From the NCBI RefSeq assembly GCF_016802865.1, contig NZ_JAEVHM010000003.1:1-64000 (forward strand): a stretch of 64,000 nucleotides of DNA, written 5' to 3'. This document shows, one piece after another, positions 57,181-64,000 of the stretch. The stretch comes from Micromonospora parastrephiae (GTDB lineage Bacteria > Actinomycetota > Actinomycetes > Mycobacteriales > Micromonosporaceae). A program made the position numbers and the translations under genes. Under the pieces are notes generated by a model. The model worked only from the letters and a program-made list of their open reading frames with translations, was not told where the DNA came from and searched no databases. Numbering within the stretch: the first letter of the stretch is position 1; each line of letters starts with the position of its first letter.

Positions 57181-57221
57181 CGGGTAGGAAACCGGTGCTC
57201 TATCCACTGAGCTACGAGGGC
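57181..57221 (-). pseudogene. 5' half of a tRNA-Arg(CCT)-like gene
   Basis: The reverse complement starts GCCCTCGTAGCTCAGTGG and continues through the anticodon loop TTCCTA, differing from the intact tRNA at 301-376 at three of the first 37 positions. The T arm and acceptor 3' strand are missing. Similarity also continues into the 5' flank (GGCGCG, CGACCTG, GTTGGCAG), so a larger piece of the tRNA locus is duplicated. The remainder of 57055-57433 has no gene that I can identify. Confidence 0.7.
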
Positions 57222-57433
57222 GCGGGTGGTCAGTGTAACGACCTGCGAGTCGACCCGCGTTGGCAGAGACGGACCCCACGGCTGCCTGCGGTGACCCGGG
57301 GAACCTCCCCGCCCGACGACCACACGTTGGAGTGCATCCAGTTTAGTCTATCCGTACAGCAACTCCGCAGCGCCGGCGCTCGTCGTCACCGACCGCGCCA
57401 CGGCGTGGCGCTCCCGCCTGGCCGGTACACCCG

Positions 57434-61060
<3,627 letters not shown>

Positions 61061-61066
61061 GCAGCC

Positions 61067-61146
61067 GCCTCCGAAGCTCGGAGGCGCCCTTGTTGACGAC
61101 ATGAAGGCCGAGCGTGGCGGGCTCCGCCCGTCGCAGCGCCTCTCGA
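61067..61146 (-). promoter_or_regulatory. S-adenosylhomocysteine riboswitch with expression platform
   Basis: On the minus strand GAGAGGCGCTGCGACGGGC, the hairpin GGGC-GGA-GCCC, GCCACGCTCGG and AACAAGGGCGCCTC follow the consensus of the SAH (ahcY-type) riboswitch, with GAGGCGC pairing with GCGCCTC as P1. Directly after it GCCTCCGA can pair with TCGGAGGC, which hides the metH ribosome site. This hairpin and P1 share the GCCTC strand, so they exclude each other: SAH binding should free the site and turn metH on. Confidence 0.8.
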
Positions 61147-61243
61147 CCCGACAGGCAGATAGTACCCCGAAGCGCTTGCCTGGACATCCCGGTGATGCCT
61201 CGAAGTCTGGCGGTTCGGCGTTCCTGCCTGGGGGTAGGGCCAC

Positions 61244-63073
61244 ATGCTGGGAGGGACGGTCGAGGGCAAGGAGGCGGCGGTGGCGGACGCGACGGTGTCG
61301 GACCTGGTGGTGGCCCGATTGGCGGACTGGGGTGTAAACCGGGTCTTCGGCTATTCCGGGGACGGCATCGACGGCGTGATGGGGGCGTTGCGGCGGGCCG
61401 GGCGGCCGGAGTTCGTGCAGGCACGCCACGAGGAGACGGCCGCGTTCATGGCGTGCGGGCACGCGAAGTACACCGGTGGGCTGGGGGTGTGCCTGTCGAC
61501 TCAGGGGCCGGGCGCGGTGCACCTGCTCAACGGCCTCTACGACGCCCGGCTGGACTCCCAGCCGGTGCTCGCCCTGGTCGGTCAGCAGGTGACGTCGGTG
61601 CTGGGCAGCGGCTACCAGCAGGAGATCGACCTGGTTCGCCTCTACGGCGACGTGTGCGCACAGTTCGTGCAGACCGCGTACACCGCTGAACAGCTGCCGA
61701 TGCTGCTCGACCGGGCGATCCGCACGGCCCTGGCGACCCGCAGCCCGACGTGCGTGATCCTGCCGCACGACGTACAGACCGCCCCGGCCCCGGACCTCGA
61801 CGCGCATCAGCACGGGATCATGGTGACCAACCCCGGCCTGCCGGTGCCGGAGCTGCGACCTCGCGCCGATGATCTGCGGGCCGCCGCCGACCTGCTCGAC
61901 GCCGGGGAGCGGGTGGCGATCCTGGTGGGGCAGGGCGCCCGAGCCGCCGCCGGCGAGGTGGTCGAGCTGGCCGAGGCGCTCGGTGCGGGAGTGACCGCGT
62001 CGCTGCTGGGCAAGCCGGTGCTGGACGAGGGTCTGCCGTTCCACACCGGGGTGATGGGCCACCTGGGCAGCACCGCCAGCAGCATGCTGATGAGCGAGTG
62101 CGACACGTTGGTGATCGTCGGCAGCAACGATCCCTGGTCGGAGTTCTACCCGGCGCCGGGGCAGGCCCGGGCGGTGCAGATCGACATCGACGGCCGGCGT
62201 CTGGGCATGCGCTACCCCGTGGAGGTGCCGCTGCTCGGCGACGCGGCCGAAACCATTCGGGCGCTGTTGCCGCTGCTCACGCCGAGGTCCGACCGGAGCT
62301 GGCGGCAACGCGTCGAGGGCGAGGTGACGCGCTGGCGGGACATCGCCCGGCAGCGGGCCACCGCCGAGGCCGAGCCGGTCAACCCGCAGTACGTTCTGCA
62401 CGCGCTGACCGACCGGCTACCCGGCGACGCGCAGGTGTCGGTGGATGTCGGGTCGGTGACCTACTGGTACGCGCGGCACCTGCGGCTGCCCGTCGGTGTC
62501 GACGCGCACCTGTCGAGCACCCTGGCCTCGATGGGTTCGGCGCTGCCGTACGGGCTGGCGGCGAAACTCGCCGCCCCGCACCGACCGGTGGTGGCGCTGG
62601 CCGGAGACGGGGCGATGCAGATGAGCGGGCTGGCCGAGCTGCTCACCGTCGCGCACCGCTGGCGGGACTGGGCGGACCCCCGGTTCGTGGTGCTGGTGCT
62701 GCACAACCGCGACCTCGCGGAGGTGAGCTGGGAACAGCGGGAGATGGAGGGCGATCCCCGTTTCGTCGATTCGCAGCGCCTGCCGGACGCACCGTACGCC
62801 CTCTGGGCCGAGCTGCTGGGCCTGCACGGCCTCCGGGTGACCACCCCGGGCGAGGTCGACACCGCCTGGGACAGGGCCCTGTCGGCGGACCGGCCGACGC
62901 TGATCGAGGCGATCGTGGACCCCGCCATCCCGCTGCTTCCGCCCGCGCAGCCGTACGAGAAGGTCGCCACGATGTACGAGGCGCTCGGTCGGGAGGACAC
63001 CGACCTGGGCCGGCGTGCGCTGGCGCACCTGCGCCGGGAGCGAGCAAGCGAGGGCTTCGACGACCCGCGGTGA
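61244..63073 (+). CDS. Thiamine-pyrophosphate-dependent pyruvate oxidase-like enzyme
   Basis: A 609-residue TPP enzyme with three domains: PYR ([37 protein letters not shown] with the catalytic Glu), central domain ([21 protein letters not shown]) and PP domain ([24 protein letters not shown], the GDG...N metal motif with [10 protein letters not shown]). It resembles PoxB and acetolactate-synthase-like oxidases. ATG 61244 has GGGGGTAG upstream; GTG 61280 behind AAGGAGG is an alternative. It is divergent from metH and probably chromosomal. Confidence 0.88.
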   Translation: MLGGTVEGKEAAVADATVSDLVVARLADWGVNRVFGYSGDGIDGVMGALRRAGRPEFVQARHEETAAFMACGHAKYTGGLGVCLSTQGPGAVHLLNGLYDARLDSQPVLALVGQQVTSVLGSGYQQEIDLVRLYGDVCAQFVQTAYTAEQLPMLLDRAIRTALATRSPTCVILPHDVQTAPAPDLDAHQHGIMVTNPGLPVPELRPRADDLRAAADLLDAGERVAILVGQGARAAAGEVVELAEALGAGVTASLLGKPVLDEGLPFHTGVMGHLGSTASSMLMSECDTLVIVGSNDPWSEFYPAPGQARAVQIDIDGRRLGMRYPVEVPLLGDAAETIRALLPLLTPRSDRSWRQRVEGEVTRWRDIARQRATAEAEPVNPQYVLHALTDRLPGDAQVSVDVGSVTYWYARHLRLPVGVDAHLSSTLASMGSALPYGLAAKLAAPHRPVVALAGDGAMQMSGLAELLTVAHRWRDWADPRFVVLVLHNRDLAEVSWEQREMEGDPRFVDSQRLPDAPYALWAELLGLHGLRVTTPGEVDTAWDRALSADRPTLIEAIVDPAIPLLPPAQPYEKVATMYEALGREDTDLGRRALAHLRRERASEGFDDPR

Positions 63074-63224
63074 CGGTGGAAGGTGTGAACGGCCCGGACC
63101 TGGGAGAAGTATCGCCGAACCGAGCCGGTGCGTTGGTCAGCGTCGTTGACCGGCCGTACGGGCGGTGTCGTGCCGGCCATGCCGCTGTTGGCGGCACCCG
63201 AGCAGTCGCCGGAAGGAGGGCGTC

Positions 63225-64000
63225 ATGGTGGACCGGATCGCCGACCCGTGGGGTGAGCGAACCCCGTACGGTCCGGGGCAGGAGTGGCCGGTGCGGGTGG
63301 ACCGTTTTCTCGACGGTGGCCGGAGCGAGGCGGACGTGGACCGGTGGGTGCAGTCGGCGTCGGTGCTGCACTCCAACGGCGACGCCATGGACATCGCGGT
63401 CGCCGACGGCCGCATCGTCGGCGTACGCGGTCGCGCCGTGGACCGGATCAACCGGGGCCGGCTCGACCCCAAGGACCTCTACGGTTGGCAGGCCAACCAC
63501 AGCCCGGACCGGCTGACCCGACCGCTGGTCCGCGACGGCGACCGCCTGGTCGAGACGGACTGGGACACCGCGATGGGCCGGATCGTGGCCCGTTCCAAGG
63601 AGTTGTTGGACGGGCCCGGCGGCTGGGGGCACTTCGGTTTCTACACCACGGGGCAGCTGTTCCTGGAGGAGTACTACACGCTCGGCGTGATCGGCAAGGC
63701 CGGGCTGGGCACGCCACACATGGACGGCAACACCCGGCTGTGCACCGCGACGGCGGCGGCGGCGATGAAGGCCAGCTTCGGCACCGACGGGCAGCCCGGG
63801 TCGTACACCGACGTGGACCACTGCGACGCGATCGCGCTGTGGGGCCACAACGTCGCCGAGACCCAGACGGTGCTGTGGATGCGGATGCTCGACCGTCGGC
63901 GTGGGCCGAACCCGCCGGCGATGCTGGCGGTGGACCCGCGGGCCACCCCGGTCGCCCGGGAGGCCGACCTGCACCTCGCGGTCCGCAACGGCACCAATGT
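63225..64000 (+). CDS. Molybdopterin-dependent oxidoreductase (partial, runs off window)
   Basis: 258 codons are visible, without a stop. DRLTRPLVRDGDRLVETDWDTAM, then GHFGFYTTGQLFLEEYYTLG, MDGNTRLCTATAAAAMKASFGTD and DHCDAIALWGHNVAETQTVLWMRML follow the catalytic subunit of the formate dehydrogenase/nitrate reductase family. The N-terminal cysteine cluster for the 4Fe-4S centre is absent: the aligned region SASVLHSNGDAMDIAVADGR has none. The ATG is preceded by GGAAGGAGGG. It lies 150 bp after the TPP enzyme on the same strand. Confidence 0.88.
   Translation, partial: MVDRIADPWGERTPYGPGQEWPVRVDRFLDGGRSEADVDRWVQSASVLHSNGDAMDIAVADGRIVGVRGRAVDRINRGRLDPKDLYGWQANHSPDRLTRPLVRDGDRLVETDWDTAMGRIVARSKELLDGPGGWGHFGFYTTGQLFLEEYYTLGVIGKAGLGTPHMDGNTRLCTATAAAAMKASFGTDGQPGSYTDVDHCDAIALWGHNVAETQTVLWMRMLDRRRGPNPPAMLAVDPRATPVAREADLHLAVRNGTN

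Noticed and set aside
62098..63516. Long frame overlapping the TPP enzyme on the plus strand
   Set aside because: Arg/Ala/Gly-rich shadow frame. The TPP enzyme has all its motifs in the other frame.

Overview
The window is high-GC DNA with frequent GTG and TTG starts and chains of 4-bp ATGA/GTGA/TTGA stop-start overlaps, which points to a filamentous actinomycete. A Micromonosporaceae origin is my guess; no marker gene settles it. Positions 1-2400 are a tRNA-Arg locus with mobile-element and pseudogene debris. From 57.4 kb on, the DNA looks like ordinary chromosome (metH under an S-adenosylhomocysteine riboswitch, a TPP-dependent oxidase, a molybdopterin oxidoreductase). Between them lie about 55 kb of specialised-metabolism genes. 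They are bracketed by an intact tRNA-Arg(CCT) at 301-376 and a degenerate 5' half of a similar tRNA at 57181-57221. A ~137-bp direct repeat (461-597 and 24064-24201) encloses the first cluster.

Cluster 1 (2.4-24.0 kb) has no polyketide synthase or modular NRPS. It has a complete adenosylcobalamin glutamate mutase set (GlmS, GlmE, GlmL), two free-standing acyl carrier proteins, two AMP-forming ligases, an ATP-grasp ligase, a BtrK/VinO-like PLP decarboxylase, a BtrH-like acyltransferase, an LLM flavin monooxygenase, an acyl-CoA dehydrogenase, a P450, two SUMF1-fold proteins, a radical SAM enzyme, an M24 peptidase, a beta-lactamase-fold protein with Cys at the nucleophile position, a FemAB-like transferase, a GNAT and an MFS pump. 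The simplest reading is glutamate to 3-methylaspartate, loading on a carrier protein, decarboxylation to a beta-amino acyl-ACP, tailoring, and transfer to an acceptor.

Cluster 2 (25.3-33.7 kb) looks like a minimal RiPP-type locus: a 22-residue peptide with a lasso-leader-like Y-x-x-P motif, a strong hairpin just after it, then an operon of glutamine-dependent asparagine-synthetase-like enzyme, nucleotidyltransferase, MFS, AurF-like di-iron oxygenase, second nucleotidyltransferase and a PqqD-like recognition protein. An ArsR-like regulator lies upstream and a thymidylate-kinase-like protein converges from the other end.

Cluster 3 (33.9-56.9 kb) is a phosphonate cluster. PepM makes the C-P bond; FrbC-, FrbA- and FrbB-like enzymes should give 2-oxo-4-phosphonobutyrate, the CH2 isostere of 3-phosphohydroxypyruvate. 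Around them sit paralogues of central metabolism: Pgi, type II GAPDH, PRPP synthetase, adenine phosphoribosyltransferase and IMP dehydrogenase. Next to them are an adenylation domain, a PCP-P450 fusion, a thioesterase and a threonine-aldolase-like enzyme, which resemble the beta-hydroxyhistidine route used for a nikkomycin base. I infer a pathway that rebuilds glycolysis and nucleotide synthesis with a phosphonate to make a non-hydrolysable nucleotide mimic, with IMPDH as target copy. This is a hypothesis. Three genes (P450 at 6.6-8.0 kb, glmL, PRPP synthetase) are each broken by what looks like one missing base, so assembly errors are likely.
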